Source of the DNA: Cohnella zeiphila
GTDB taxonomy: Bacteria > Bacillota > Bacilli > Paenibacillales > Paenibacillaceae
Reading direction: 5' to 3'
DNA: 64,000 nt
Assembly (NCBI RefSeq): GCF_014212055.1
Contig: NZ_JACJVO010000010.1
Location: 18,597 to 82,596, forward strand
In this document: positions 55,393-64,000 of the stretch, piece after piece
How the letters are laid out: every line of letters begins with the position of its first letter
Position numbering within the stretch: the first letter of the stretch is position 1
The notes under the pieces: generated by a model
Databases searched by the model: none
What the model saw: the letters and a program-made list of their open reading frames with translations, nothing else
Told to the model about the DNA's origin: nothing
Translations under genes and position numbers: made by a program

Positions 55393-56925
55393 TTATTTTT
55401 TGCGATAAGAGGAGGGGGAGTCCCCGACGTACTTGCGGAATTTGACGTGGAAATAATCGACGTTCGAGTAGCCGACGCGCTCGGCGACCTGGTACACTTT
55501 CATTCCCTGCTCCAGCAGTTCCTTGGCCCGCTCGATCCGAACCTTGTCCAAATAGGTGTTGAAAGGCTCGCCTGTCGTGTTCTTAAACAACTTGCCCAGG
55601 TATGAACTGTTATAGCCGAAAAGTTCCGCCAGCGACTCCAGTTTGAGGTTTTCCGCGTAATTGCGGCGAATGAGTTCGATCATCTTCCGTACCTGCTTGT
55701 CGCCGTCGTAGCTGCGGAAGGCGTCCGCCATCTCGCCCGCCAGCTGCGTCAGCCGGGAGAGCAGCCCGGAGAAGCGATACTCTTCATACAGCTTCGGCAC
55801 TTCGGCGGCGAACGCCCGGCTCCGCTCGCGAACGTCCGGACGGCTCTGCTCCAGCTTGGCCAGCGCCTGGGTGAACGACCGCGCGAAGCCGGCTTTGATC
55901 TCCTGCTCGCTCCTTCCCGACGCCCGCATGGCTTCGCCGGTCTCGCGGACCCATGCGGCAGCCGCCTCCCCGCTGCCGATATCCAGCGCCAGCAGAAGCT
56001 TCTCGCCCGAAGCCGCGTCGTCGGAGCTCGGGGCGGCGGCTTGCCCGGCGCCGGGCGCCAACGCCTCCGCTTCGGAGGCCCGGTAAAGGCGATCCCCGTC
56101 CATCAGGAAGCGGTTCTTCATCGCATCCCGGGCCGACCGGAACGATCGGTTCAGCTCCTCCGGACGAGCCACGGCGCCGCCGGCCACCGCGGCAAAGTCG
56201 ACCTCCGCCTCCGCGCACGCCCGCCGGATCTCGCGATAAGCCGCCTCCAGCCCGGCGTCGCCGCCCGCAAGGACGAGGCCGACATACGGATCAAGGGAGA
56301 AAACAATGCCCTTGTCCGATGCCTCGAAGGAATCCGACAAGCGGTTGCGGATCAGCGTATAGGTCGCCGAGTCGATCTCTCCCCGGCTCTGCAGCCGGAT
56401 CAGCACCGCTTCGTAAGGCGGCTCGCCGAACCGAAACGCTTCCATCGCTTCCTTCGGCGGACGATCTCCCTCGCCGGTCAGCAGACTGATCGCCGTACGC
56501 TCCCGCCCCCAATCGTGGACCGGCGGCCGGACATCCCCCGCTCTTTGCTCGTCCAGCGTCCGCTTGATGCGAACGAGGGCGGAGATCAGCTCGTCCTCTT
56601 CCACCGGCTTCAGGATATAGCCGTCCGCCTGCATAGCCATCGCCTGGCGGGCGTATTCGAAGTCGGCATGGCCGCTCAGAACGAGAAATCTCGGAGCCGA
56701 AGCGAACTTTTCCCGAATCGCCCCCATGAGATCGAGACCGCTCATACCCGGCATGCGAATATCGACAACCATCAGATCCGGCTCCAGGTCGGCCGCCTTC
56801 GCGAGCGCGTCCCTCCCGTCGGCGGCGACCCCGACGACCGCAAAGCCGTTCTCCTCCCATTCCACGATCGTTCGCAATCCTTCGCGGATCAGAGGCTCGT
56901 CGTCTACAATCAGCACCTTGTACAT
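55393..56925 (-). CDS. YesN-type response regulator, AraC output, 510 aa
   Basis: Receiver Asp55 in VVDIRMP. A long Ala/Glu-rich middle domain is followed by AraC motifs LESLAELFGYNSSYLGKLFKNT and YQVAERVGYSNVDYFHVKFRK. GGAGGA precedes the ATG. It starts three bases after the kinase stop. An inverted repeat GGACTCCCC/GGGGAGTCC (55384-55423) spans its stop codon. Likely targets are the transporter at 51536-55276 and the GH3 gene. Confidence 0.93.
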   Translation of the reverse strand: MYKVLIVDDEPLIREGLRTIVEWEENGFAVVGVAADGRDALAKAADLEPDLMVVDIRMPGMSGLDLMGAIREKFASAPRFLVLSGHADFEYARQAMAMQADGYILKPVEEDELISALVRIKRTLDEQRAGDVRPPVHDWGRERTAISLLTGEGDRPPKEAMEAFRFGEPPYEAVLIRLQSRGEIDSATYTLIRNRLSDSFEASDKGIVFSLDPYVGLVLAGGDAGLEAAYREIRRACAEAEVDFAAVAGGAVARPEELNRSFRSARDAMKNRFLMDGDRLYRASEAEALAPGAGQAAAPSSDDAASGEKLLLALDIGSGEAAAAWVRETGEAMRASGRSEQEIKAGFARSFTQALAKLEQSRPDVRERSRAFAAEVPKLYEEYRFSGLLSRLTQLAGEMADAFRSYDGDKQVRKMIELIRRNYAENLKLESLAELFGYNSSYLGKLFKNTTGEPFNTYLDKVRIERAKELLEQGMKVYQVAERVGYSNVDYFHVKFRKYVGDSPSSYRKK

Positions 56926-56928
56926 CTG

Positions 56929-58704
56929 TCATTCCTCCAACGGAATCCAGAAGGAAATCCGGGTTCCAGAATGTGGTTCGCTCTCGATGCGAAGGCCCGA
57001 ATTCGGACCGTAGGTGAGCAGCAGCCGCTGCTGAACGTTATGCAGGCCGATCCGCGACGACTCCTGTTCCATGAGCGACCGGCGGATCGCCTTCAGCTTC
57101 CCGGCCGGAATACCGACGCCGTCGTCCGATACGGTCACCTCCAGGCCGCCCCGCCTAAGCTCCGCGACCACCTTGACCTCGCCGCCGTCTATATTCGCCT
57201 CCAGCCCGTGAATAACGGAATTTTCCACGAGCGGCTGGATCAGCAGCGGGAGCAGCCTGGCCTGCTCCGCTCCGGGCTCGATCTCGATCTTGTAGCGAAG
57301 CCGCTCTTCATGCCGGAACTTCTGGATCTCGAGGTAGCATTCGACCATGTCGATCTCTTCGCCCAGGCTGATCTTCCCGCCGGTCAAGTCCAGATTTTTG
57401 CGAAGCAGCTTGCCCAGCAGCTTGACCGTCCGCGAGATGTCCTTCTCGCCCCGGATATGCGCCTTCATGCGAATGGACTCGAGCGCGTTGTATAGAAAAT
57501 GCGGGTTGATCTGGTTCGCGAGCATCTTCAGCTTGATCTCGCTTTGCTTGCGTTCCAGCTCGCTGGAGTGCTTATGGGAGACCTTCAGCTCTTCCATCAA
57601 GTCTTTGATATTCGCGACCATCTGGTTGAATTGGCGGGAGATCTGCCCGATCTCGTCCTTGCCCTCCACCGTGAGCTCCGCGTCGAAGTTGCCGATCGAC
57701 ACTTTGCTGATCTGACGGCTGAACCTCCGCAGCCGGTTCGTTACCAGCGAACAGATCAGATAGATGATCAGAACGGACAGCACCGCGAACAGCGCGATGA
57801 CTTCCATCCCGACCGTATTGATCCGGTTCGCCTCCTTGACGATGCTGCCGACCGAGAAGATCGAGATGATCTTGAGCTTCGTAAAGCTGTTCTCCGGAAG
57901 GAACTCGTCGATGACGACCTTGGACAGAACGCCGTCCACCGTCATCTCGTACGTGCCCGGGCCGTCCTCCGCAAGCGTCGGTCCCAGGCGGGTCTTGCTC
58001 AGCTCCTTGCCCACGAAGTCCGGGCTGTTCGAGGCGACGACGACTCCCCTGCCGTCGAGCAGCACCGTCTCCGAATCTTCCTGCTCGAGCATCGTGTTCA
58101 GGTAGTTCGTATTGATGTCGAGGGCCAGCACCCCGAACTTGTGGCTCTCCTGAAAATAAACGCTGCTGACCAGGCTCAAATTGCTGTTCGCTTTGCGGGA
58201 CTCGGCCGGAAAATCGTACCACCCGAGCAGGCCGGGGTGCTTCAGCGCCGCCTGGTACCAGAAGGAATTCTCAACATCCGGGGAAGTTGGTATAAATTCC
58301 CAATTGTCGATCAGCGTCGGATTGGCCGCGTACAGCTTGATCCACGAGATTTCCGGATTGAACGTAAGATACGTTTCAAAAATATCAAAACCGCTGTAAG
58401 CGTCTACAATATCGCTAACCGATTCGAACCGCGTCGTCGCGATTTTCTCCATGTCCTTGTTCAGCTTAAGCCGCGCCGACAGATCGCTGGCGACCGACAA
58501 AGTCTCTTCCGTCCGGGATTCGACCCTCGCGACGGAGTTCTCCGTCTGCTCGATCGCCTTGTCCAGCGCCGATTCCCGATACTGTCGAACGACGCCCAGT
58601 CCGACGAGGACGATCGGAAGCATCAGGAACAGGATGTAGGCGAGGACGATCTTATTGCGCAGTTTCATGTCGTTGAACCGTAAGATCAGCCGCCGCAAAC
58701 GCAT
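56929..58704 (-). CDS. YesM-type sensor histidine kinase, 591 aa
   Basis: First helix near residues 17-38, a Cache-like extracellular sensor, a second helix near 297-320, HAMP, then INPHFLYNALESIR with the phosphorylated His and ATPase boxes LIQPLVENSVIHG, DDGVGIP and RIGLHN. The exact start is uncertain: ATG 58704 directly abuts GGGGGA, and a nearby in-frame TTG or ATG 58668 is possible. It is divergent from GH3. Confidence 0.93.
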   Translation of the reverse strand: MRLRRLILRFNDMKLRNKIVLAYILFLMLPIVLVGLGVVRQYRESALDKAIEQTENSVARVESRTEETLSVASDLSARLKLNKDMEKIATTRFESVSDIVDAYSGFDIFETYLTFNPEISWIKLYAANPTLIDNWEFIPTSPDVENSFWYQAALKHPGLLGWYDFPAESRKANSNLSLVSSVYFQESHKFGVLALDINTNYLNTMLEQEDSETVLLDGRGVVVASNSPDFVGKELSKTRLGPTLAEDGPGTYEMTVDGVLSKVVIDEFLPENSFTKLKIISIFSVGSIVKEANRINTVGMEVIALFAVLSVLIIYLICSLVTNRLRRFSRQISKVSIGNFDAELTVEGKDEIGQISRQFNQMVANIKDLMEELKVSHKHSSELERKQSEIKLKMLANQINPHFLYNALESIRMKAHIRGEKDISRTVKLLGKLLRKNLDLTGGKISLGEEIDMVECYLEIQKFRHEERLRYKIEIEPGAEQARLLPLLIQPLVENSVIHGLEANIDGGEVKVVAELRRGGLEVTVSDDGVGIPAGKLKAIRRSLMEQESSRIGLHNVQQRLLLTYGPNSGLRIESEPHSGTRISFWIPLEE

Positions 58705-58847
58705 TCCCCCATCGTCGCTCCTCCTCGTTCGGAAGGCAGCCTTCTTTCTCTTTTGCCATGCCTTATTGTGGCCAATCGGCGGGAAACTTGCAAGCCCTTG
58801 TCAAGAATATGCAGGATTTTAAGTGCAATTGTTGGGGTATGGAGAAA

Positions 58848-58866
58848 ACGTTTTTCGTAGTACAAT
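58848..58866 (+). promoter_or_regulatory. Candidate cre-like palindrome and -10 of the GH3 gene
   Basis: The near-palindrome GAAAACGTTTTTC lies immediately before TACAAT (58861). Its form is reminiscent of CcpA cre sites but lacks the flanking TG/CA of the consensus. No good -35 is seen. Confidence 0.35.
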
Positions 58867-58923
58867 AGGGTATCATTTGGATGCGTTTGCAATCTGTGCA
58901 GGCCTTGGAAGGAGATATTTCGC

Positions 58924-61900
58924 TTGAACGAAGCTTACGGTTCTTATCCGTTTCGGAACCCCGATCTCCCGCTCGAGACGCGGGTGAACGATCTCGTCTC
59001 GCGGTTTACGCTCGATGAGAAAATCGATTTGATGTGCCAATATCAGGAAGAGATCGCCCGGCTCGGCGTGGCGAAGTACAAGCATGGAACCGAAGCGGCG
59101 CACGGGATCGCCTGGCTTGGAGAAGCGACTTATTTTCCGCAGCCGGTCGGCCTCGCCTGCACCTGGGATACGGAGCTCCTCCGCCGCGTCGGCGAAGCGA
59201 TCGGCACGGAAGCGCGCGGCTTCTTCCGCCGCGATCCGGCCCTGAACGGCTTGACGCTGTGGGCGCCGACCGTCGACATGGAGCGCGATCCCCGCTGGGG
59301 CCGCAACGAGGAAGCGTACGGCGAAGATCCCCACCTGGCCGGCAAGCTGACGGCCGCGCTGGCGAAAGGCATCCAAGGCGACCATCCGTTCTACGTTCGG
59401 GCGGTTGCCAGCTTGAAGCATTTTATCGGCAACAACAACGAGGTCGGGCGCGGGGAACGCTCGGTCAGCCTCGATCCGCGCAACTTGCGGGAGTATTACC
59501 TGAAGGCGTTCGAGCTGCCTTTCAAGGAAGGCGGCGCATTGTCGATGATGACCGCCTACAACTCGGTGAACGGCGTTCCCGCCAACCTGCTGCCGCTCGT
59601 GAACGACGTCGTCAAGCGCGAATGGGGCATGAACGGATTCGTCGTCAGCGATGCGGGCGACGTGCTCGGAACCGTGAACGACCATCGTTACTATGACAGC
59701 TACAAAGAAGCCGTCGCGCAGACGATCAAGAGCGGCATCGACAGCATCACCGACGATCATGCCGTATCGAAGCAGGCGATCCGCGACGCGCTGGCGGACG
59801 AACTGCTGACCGAGAACGACCTCGACATCGCGCTGCGCAACGCCTTTCGCGTGCGCTTCCGGCTCGGCGAATTCGATCCGGACGAGCGCAATCCGTACGC
59901 CGCGATCGACGAATCGGTCATCTGCTCGCCGGAGCATCGCGAGGTGTCGCTCGACGCGGCCCGCAAGAACGTCGTTTTGTTGAAAAATAAAGGCGCCGCG
60001 CTGCCGCTGGACGCGTCGCGCGTTCGCAAAGTCGCCGTCGTCGGGCCGCTGGCGGACATCGTGTACCGCGACTGGTACAGCGGAAAGCTGCCTTACGCGG
60101 TCACGCCGCTGGCGGCGATTCGCGATCGGATGAAAGGGCATGGAGACGTCGTTTACGCCAGCGGCAACGACAGGCTGAAGCTGGCGTCCGGCGGCAAGTT
60201 CGTAACTGCGCTTGCGGACGGCAAGCTTGCCGCGGCGGCGGACGGACCGGATGGCGCGGAGACGTTCGAGCTGACCGACTGGGGCTGGCGCGCGCATACG
60301 ATCGTGGCGGAAGGCACCGGCAAGTATGTCACGACGGCGGACGACGTCCATGTCACCGCCGATTCGGACGAAGTCTTCGGCTGGTTCACGAAAGAAGCGC
60401 TGCTTGTCGATCGTTCGGGCGGCGATGGCGGCGATAGCGACGGCCATGCCGGCGAGAACGGGAGCAGCGATGACGGCAATTGCGGCGATAGCGGCTTAAG
60501 CGCGGGCTGTATCGGCAATCGCAAGTTGAATATCTCGGCGTGGAACAACGCCCGGATCGGCATCGGCGACAACGGCCTGCTGAGCGTCGACTCCGAAACC
60601 GCGGAGGAGCGCTCTTCCCTCGGCTCGCCGGAGGAGCGGGCCGCCGCGGGGGAAAAGGCGGCACGTAAAGTGGCTGCCGTCACGTTCGATTCGCTGACGG
60701 TCGCGGACGGCGTCCGCGAGGCGGTGGAAGCGGCGCGCGGAGCGGATGCGGCGATCGTCTTCGTCGGCAACCACCCGCTCGTGAACGGCAAGGAGACGAT
60801 CGACCGCCCGGACCTGACGCTTCCGGAGTCGCAAGAGCGGTTGATACGAGAAGTGCGCGCGGCCAATCCGAATACGATCGTCGTGATCGTCGGCAGCTAT
60901 CCGTTCGCGGTCAACTGGGCGGACGAGCACGTACCGGCGCTGCTGTACACGTCCCATGCCGGTCCGGAATTGGGCACGGCGCTTGCCGACGTATTGTTCG
61001 GCGATTACGCCCCGGCCGGACGCGTGAACATGACCTGGTACCGCTCGACCGAACAGTTGCCGGACTTCATGGACTACGACATTATCAAGGGCGAGCGCAC
61101 CTATCAATATTTCCAAGGGGACGTCCTCTACCCGTTCGGGCACGGGCTGACTTATTCCGAATTCGCCTATGAGGCGATGGAGTTCAGCCGGTCTTCGATC
61201 GGGCCGAACGAGGAGCTCGAAGTTCGGGTCACGGTTCGCAACGCAAGCGGCAAGGCCGGCGAAGAGGTCGTGCAGTTGTACGGCAGCGCCGGGGTGTCGC
61301 GGGTGAAGCGTCCGGTCCGGCAGCTGCTCGGCTTCCGACGGATTCGACTGGAAGCCGGGGAGACCGCCGTCGTGCGGTTCCCGCTTCGGGCTGCGGACCT
61401 GTCGTTCTGGGACGTCACGCGGGACCGCTGGTGCCTCGAGGAGAGCGCTTGGGCCGTGTGGGCAGGCCGCTCATCGGATGACAAGGCGCTGACGGCCGAG
61501 CTGACGGTGCGGGGGGAGACCGTACCGCCGCGCGACCTGCGCCAGGTTACGGCGGCGGTCAACTACGACGACTACGAGGGCGTCGTCCTCGACGAGTGCA
61601 AGGAAGGCGGCAGCAGCGCCTGGGCCGTCGGCGAAGGCACGTGGATGCTGTACCGCGACGCGGACTTCGGCCAGCGCGGCGAGATCAGTTTTGAGGCGCG
61701 GGCTTCCGCCGTCGGCGGTGGCCGCGAGAACGGCAGCGAGGGCGAGAACGGCAGCGAGGGCGAGAACGGCAGCGACGCGACTGGCGTCAAGGGCCGCGAT
61801 GGCGGTGCGGCTGATGGCGGTGCCAGTGATCCGGCCAACTCCGATGCCGGCTGGATCGAGCTGCGCGCGGACGGTCCGGACGGCGACGTCCTCGGCGTCT

Positions 61901-62034
61901 GCCCGGTGCCTGCCGGCGGAGCTCAGACGTGGCGGACGCTGACCTGCGCCGTCGCGCCGCTCTTAGGACGACGCGACGTCGTCCTTCGCCTCAGCCCCGG
62001 CGTGCGGCTGAGCTGGTTCCGCTTCGTCGGGTGA
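58924..62034 (+). CDS. GH3 family beta-glycosidase with inserted and C-terminal modules, 1036 aa
   Basis: The TTG start follows AAGGAG by 9 bases. Residues 1-330 are the GH3 barrel with nucleophile Asp243 (VVSDAGDV) and TVDMERDPRWGRNEE. Around 400-500 a segment with LKLASGGKFVTALADGKL resembles a fascin/beta-trefoil insertion. The second GH3 domain (GNHPLVNGKETIDR, FPLRAADLSFW) and FnIII-like domain follow. From about 880 a CBM6-like module ends with AQTWRTLTC and LSWFRFVG. Two Gly/Asp/Ser/Asn-rich runs (about 500-530 and 934-960) interrupt domains. No signal peptide. Xylosidase or glucosidase is likely. Confidence 0.9.
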   Translation: MNEAYGSYPFRNPDLPLETRVNDLVSRFTLDEKIDLMCQYQEEIARLGVAKYKHGTEAAHGIAWLGEATYFPQPVGLACTWDTELLRRVGEAIGTEARGFFRRDPALNGLTLWAPTVDMERDPRWGRNEEAYGEDPHLAGKLTAALAKGIQGDHPFYVRAVASLKHFIGNNNEVGRGERSVSLDPRNLREYYLKAFELPFKEGGALSMMTAYNSVNGVPANLLPLVNDVVKREWGMNGFVVSDAGDVLGTVNDHRYYDSYKEAVAQTIKSGIDSITDDHAVSKQAIRDALADELLTENDLDIALRNAFRVRFRLGEFDPDERNPYAAIDESVICSPEHREVSLDAARKNVVLLKNKGAALPLDASRVRKVAVVGPLADIVYRDWYSGKLPYAVTPLAAIRDRMKGHGDVVYASGNDRLKLASGGKFVTALADGKLAAAADGPDGAETFELTDWGWRAHTIVAEGTGKYVTTADDVHVTADSDEVFGWFTKEALLVDRSGGDGGDSDGHAGENGSSDDGNCGDSGLSAGCIGNRKLNISAWNNARIGIGDNGLLSVDSETAEERSSLGSPEERAAAGEKAARKVAAVTFDSLTVADGVREAVEAARGADAAIVFVGNHPLVNGKETIDRPDLTLPESQERLIREVRAANPNTIVVIVGSYPFAVNWADEHVPALLYTSHAGPELGTALADVLFGDYAPAGRVNMTWYRSTEQLPDFMDYDIIKGERTYQYFQGDVLYPFGHGLTYSEFAYEAMEFSRSSIGPNEELEVRVTVRNASGKAGEEVVQLYGSAGVSRVKRPVRQLLGFRRIRLEAGETAVVRFPLRAADLSFWDVTRDRWCLEESAWAVWAGRSSDDKALTAELTVRGETVPPRDLRQVTAAVNYDDYEGVVLDECKEGGSSAWAVGEGTWMLYRDADFGQRGEISFEARASAVGGGRENGSEGENGSEGENGSDATGVKGRDGGAADGGASDPANSDAGWIELRADGPDGDVLGVCPVPAGGAQTWRTLTCAVAPLLGRRDVVLRLSPGVRLSWFRFVG
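61723..61776 (+). repeat. In-frame 18-bp tandem repeat, three copies, inside GH3 gene
   Basis: GGCGAGAACGGCAGCGAG repeats three times with minor changes, encoding (G/R)ENGSE units within the CBM6-like C-terminal module. It is a likely site of length variation by slippage. Confidence 0.85.
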
Positions 62035-62134
62035 TGCTTGAGGAAAGAGCAAGGACCGTCAGGATTTTGATATGCTCCCCATACAGTAGACAGGTGAAAT
62101 AATAAAAGCCTGCTGCTGTATGGGGAGCTTTTTC

Positions 62135-62812
62135 ATGCGAAGAGAACCTTTTACTGCATCTGAGAAATTATCCATTATTCAGGAGCTGGAGCTGGGTGGA
62201 ATTAGCTTTGTAGCTGCAGCGTACAAGTATGGCGTTAACAAGACAACGTTAGTAAAATGGTGCCGCCGCTACAAGGTGTATGGATACGAGGGCTTAGAAA
62301 TCCGTTCTCACAATCGGAGTTATTCCGCGGAGCTGAAGCAACAAGCCGTCCAAGACTATCTGGATGGCGGGTTATCCCAATATGAGGTTATCGACAAGTA
62401 CAAGATCGCGAGCCGAACCCAACTGTCAAATTGGATAAAGAAGTATAATGGTCATAGCAGCCTCAAGGCTTACACAGGGGGATCTACGGCTATGACCAAG
62501 GGACGGACAACGACTTGGCAAGAGAGAATCGACATCGTTCTATATTGCCTGGCTCACAAGTGTGACTATACGCAGGCGGCCAATCAGTACCAGGTGTCTT
62601 ATCAGCAAGTGTACGGATGGGTCAAGAAGTATGAAGAAGGCGGCCAGGATGCGCTTCAGGACGGTCGCGGAAGAACGAAAGCGCCAGAGGAGCTCACCGA
62701 GGCGGAACGTCAAAAACTTGCGATGAAGAAGCTGGAATATGAAAACGAGCGATTACGGGCGGAGAATGCTTTTCTAAAAAAGTTGCAGGAACTCGAAAGG
62801 AGGCGTCGCTAA
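62135..62812 (+). CDS. IS3-family transposase OrfA, 225 aa
   Basis: DNA-binding half of the transposase. It has two helix-turn-helix domains (VAAAYKYGVNKTTLVKWCRRY and YTQAANQYQVSYQQVYGWVKKY) and a C-terminal leucine-rich coiled coil (LAMKKLEYENERLRAENAFLKKL). GGGGAG precedes ATG 62135. Near the end A AAA AAG (62776-62782) is a classic -1 slippery site. Slippage there would join OrfA to OrfB. Confidence 0.93.
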   Translation: MRREPFTASEKLSIIQELELGGISFVAAAYKYGVNKTTLVKWCRRYKVYGYEGLEIRSHNRSYSAELKQQAVQDYLDGGLSQYEVIDKYKIASRTQLSNWIKKYNGHSSLKAYTGGSTAMTKGRTTTWQERIDIVLYCLAHKCDYTQAANQYQVSYQQVYGWVKKYEEGGQDALQDGRGRTKAPEELTEAERQKLAMKKLEYENERLRAENAFLKKLQELERRRR

Positions 62813-62877
62813 GCGGACATCGCCAGGAGAACGTCTACCTTGCGATTCAAGCGGTACGGCAAGAAAGTTCGTTCAGC

Positions 62878-63690
62878 GTGCTGCTGTTGTGCGAGACTGC
62901 CGGTATACCACGCCAGAGCTATTACAAATGGCTAAAGCATGTACCCAGCCCGCGCGAACTTGAAAACAAAGAACTGATGCAGACCATGTATTCATTGTAC
63001 GAGAAGGTAGAAGGCATCTACGGGTATCGCCGATTAACGCTGCATATGCGGCGCCAGACGGAGAAACCCATTAATCACAAGCGCATACAGCGCCTCATGA
63101 AGCTCAAGGGCATCCAGTCCGTCATCCGCAAGAAGAGGAAGAAATATGAGCGCTCTGCGCCGCAGCAGGTTGCCGAGAACGTGTTAAACCGCAAGTTCCA
63201 AGCGGAAGCTCCCAATAAAAAGTGGGTCACCGATGTAACGGAATTCAAATATGGAAATGGTCAGAAGGCCTATCTTAGCGCCATATTGGATCTTCACGAC
63301 AACGCGATTGTGTCTTACGTCATCGGGCACTCCAATAACAATTCACTCGTCTTCCAGACGTTAAAGCTGGCCTTGAAGGCAGCGCCAGACAGCTCGCCCT
63401 TGCTTCATAGCGACCGGGGATTTCAATATACGTCTCGCCATTTTAAGAAGATCTTAGACAAAAGCAAACTGACTCAAAGCATGTCACGCGTGGGGCGCTG
63501 TATCGATAATGGTCCCATGGAATCCTTCTGGGGAACGCTGAAGTGTGAGAAGTACTATTTGCATACCTACCGCACGTTTGAGGAACTCAAACGGGACATT
63601 GACGGCTACATTCACTTTTACAATAACGAGCGGTTGCAGGAAAAGCTAAACGGCCTCAGTCCCATGGAATTCAGGACGAAGGCCGCTTAA
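62878..63690 (+). CDS. IS3-family transposase OrfB (DDE catalytic domain)
   Basis: Catalytic half. The DDE residues are in KKWVTDVTEF, LHSDRGFQYTS and MESFWGTLKCE. The frame is open without a stop from the slippery site at 62776 onward (reading GHRQENVYLAIQAVRQESSFS before this point), so the natural product is an OrfAB fusion made by -1 frameshifting. The GTG given here is only the first start codon of the ORF-B frame, not a claimed initiation site. Confidence 0.93.
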   Translation: MLLLCETAGIPRQSYYKWLKHVPSPRELENKELMQTMYSLYEKVEGIYGYRRLTLHMRRQTEKPINHKRIQRLMKLKGIQSVIRKKRKKYERSAPQQVAENVLNRKFQAEAPNKKWVTDVTEFKYGNGQKAYLSAILDLHDNAIVSYVIGHSNNNSLVFQTLKLALKAAPDSSPLLHSDRGFQYTSRHFKKILDKSKLTQSMSRVGRCIDNGPMESFWGTLKCEKYYLHTYRTFEELKRDIDGYIHFYNNERLQEKLNGLSPMEFRTKAA

Positions 63691-63827
63691 CCGACTTTTA
63701 TTTTTTGTACTGTCTACTTGACGGGGCGCAGATCATTTCCTGGCGGTCCTTGCTCTTTAAACTACCGGTTACTTCCCAGCCCATCTTACCACCGCATACA
63801 AACGCCCGCCTGGACGCATATCCATCC

Positions 63828-64000
63828 GAGTTATTGCGATCCGAGACTAATTCCGCCCACCAAGCCGCGTTCTCCCACGAGTTATTGCGTTTTGAGACTA
63901 ATTCGGTTCGTCTGACCGCATTCTCGCACGAGTTATTGCGATCCGAGACTAATTCCGCCCACCAAGCCGCATTCCCCCGCGAGTTATTGCGTTCCGAGAC
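63828..64000. repeat. 51-bp tandem repeat array, running off the window
   Basis: GAGTTATTGCG starts at 63828, 63879, 63930 and 63981, exactly 51 bp apart, followed by GAGACTAATTC in each complete unit. Units alternate between two subtypes (GCGATCCGAG with CGCCCACC; GCGTTTTGAG with GGTTCGTC). GACTAATTYCGCC is shared with the array at 26249. No gene is seen in 63731-64000. Confidence 0.85.

Larger units (their letters stand above)
62073..63730 (+). mobile_element. IS3-family (IS150-like) insertion sequence, about 1.66 kb
   Basis: The left end TGCTCCCCATACAGTAGACAG and the inverted right end TGCGCCCCGTCAAGTAGACAG match at 17 of 21 positions, with further A-rich similarity inside. Between them lie OrfA and OrfB with a frameshift signal and a complete DDE set, so the element looks functional. 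It inserted 39 bp past the GH3 stop. No convincing target duplication is seen (GAT occurs on both sides but one base out of register on the left). Confidence 0.9.

Noticed and set aside
62069..63733. GAT target-site duplication of the IS
   Set aside because: The left GAT is separated from the inverted repeat by one base while the right one abuts it, so the match is not in register.
63718..63915. 65-codon ORF after the IS
   Set aside because: It starts inside the IS end and continues into tandem repeats; composition is not protein-like.

Overview
The window looks like a GC-rich, soil-type Firmicute of the Paenibacillaceae (Paenibacillus/Cohnella-like). The evidence is AGGAGG-type ribosome binding sites with frequent TTG and GTG starts, a purine operon in Bacillus gene order controlled by PurR-like boxes and a guanine riboswitch, and repeated loci built from YesM-type histidine kinases, YesN-type AraC response regulators, LplB/YtcP-type sugar permeases and large sugar-binding lipoproteins. 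The genus is inferred from gene content only. No rRNA, tRNA or CRISPR array was found.

Layout. 1-1.5 kb: the 5' part of a MarR regulator gene (cut by the edge) and a divergent clan GH-A-like glycosidase. 1.5-8.5 kb: sugar ABC transporter locus 1 (lipoprotein and two permeases), divergent from a YesM/YesN pair. 8.5-10.9 kb: a GH4 alpha-galactosidase-type enzyme divergent from an AraC regulator. 10.9-14.8 kb: a divergent SDR/TetR pair, a DUF3048 lipoprotein, an alpha/beta hydrolase, and an unlisted 39-residue membrane protein. 15.2-30.3 kb: a 13-gene purine operon, purE-K-B-C-S-Q-L-F-M-N, then stand-alone AICAR formyltransferase, IMP cyclohydrolase PurO and purD. It has a sigma-A promoter, two PurBox-like sites, a guanine riboswitch and a leader terminator. 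30.4-33 kb: a PadR regulator and an ABC exporter. 33.2-37.7 kb: an opuC-type osmoprotectant importer preceded by a tyrosine-recombinase-like gene with a degraded active site.

38-46.4 kb: a minus-strand operon of kinase, response regulator, sugar lipoprotein, two permeases and a sulfatase, suggesting uptake and desulfation of a sulfated glycan. 46.5-49.1 kb: a GH43 enzyme divergent from an AraC regulator. 49.2-55.3 kb: two near-identical sugar-binding lipoproteins and two permeases. 55.4-62 kb: a third YesM/YesN pair divergent from a large GH3 enzyme. 62.07-63.73 kb: an apparently intact IS3/IS150-type element.

How the genes work together. The three transporter loci, with GH4, GH43, GH3 and the sulfatase, form a plant/algal polysaccharide utilisation region. 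None of the sugar transporters has its own ATPase gene here, so they probably share a chromosomal MsmX-type ATPase. A 46-bp block (42/46 identical) with two AGTCAT sites 21 bp apart abuts the weak -35 of both the GH43 promoter and the promoter of the second lipoprotein copy. This suggests that the AraC protein encoded at 48226 co-activates both.

The strongest unexplained signal is a set of intergenic repeats with a period of almost exactly 51 bp at several loci (about 15.0, 26.25, 33.04, 51.27 and 63.83 kb). The sequences differ between loci, but the period recurs and short cores are shared between some of them. A second palindromic repeat family of 66-67 bp occurs in tandem pairs at 29.7 and 49.1 kb.
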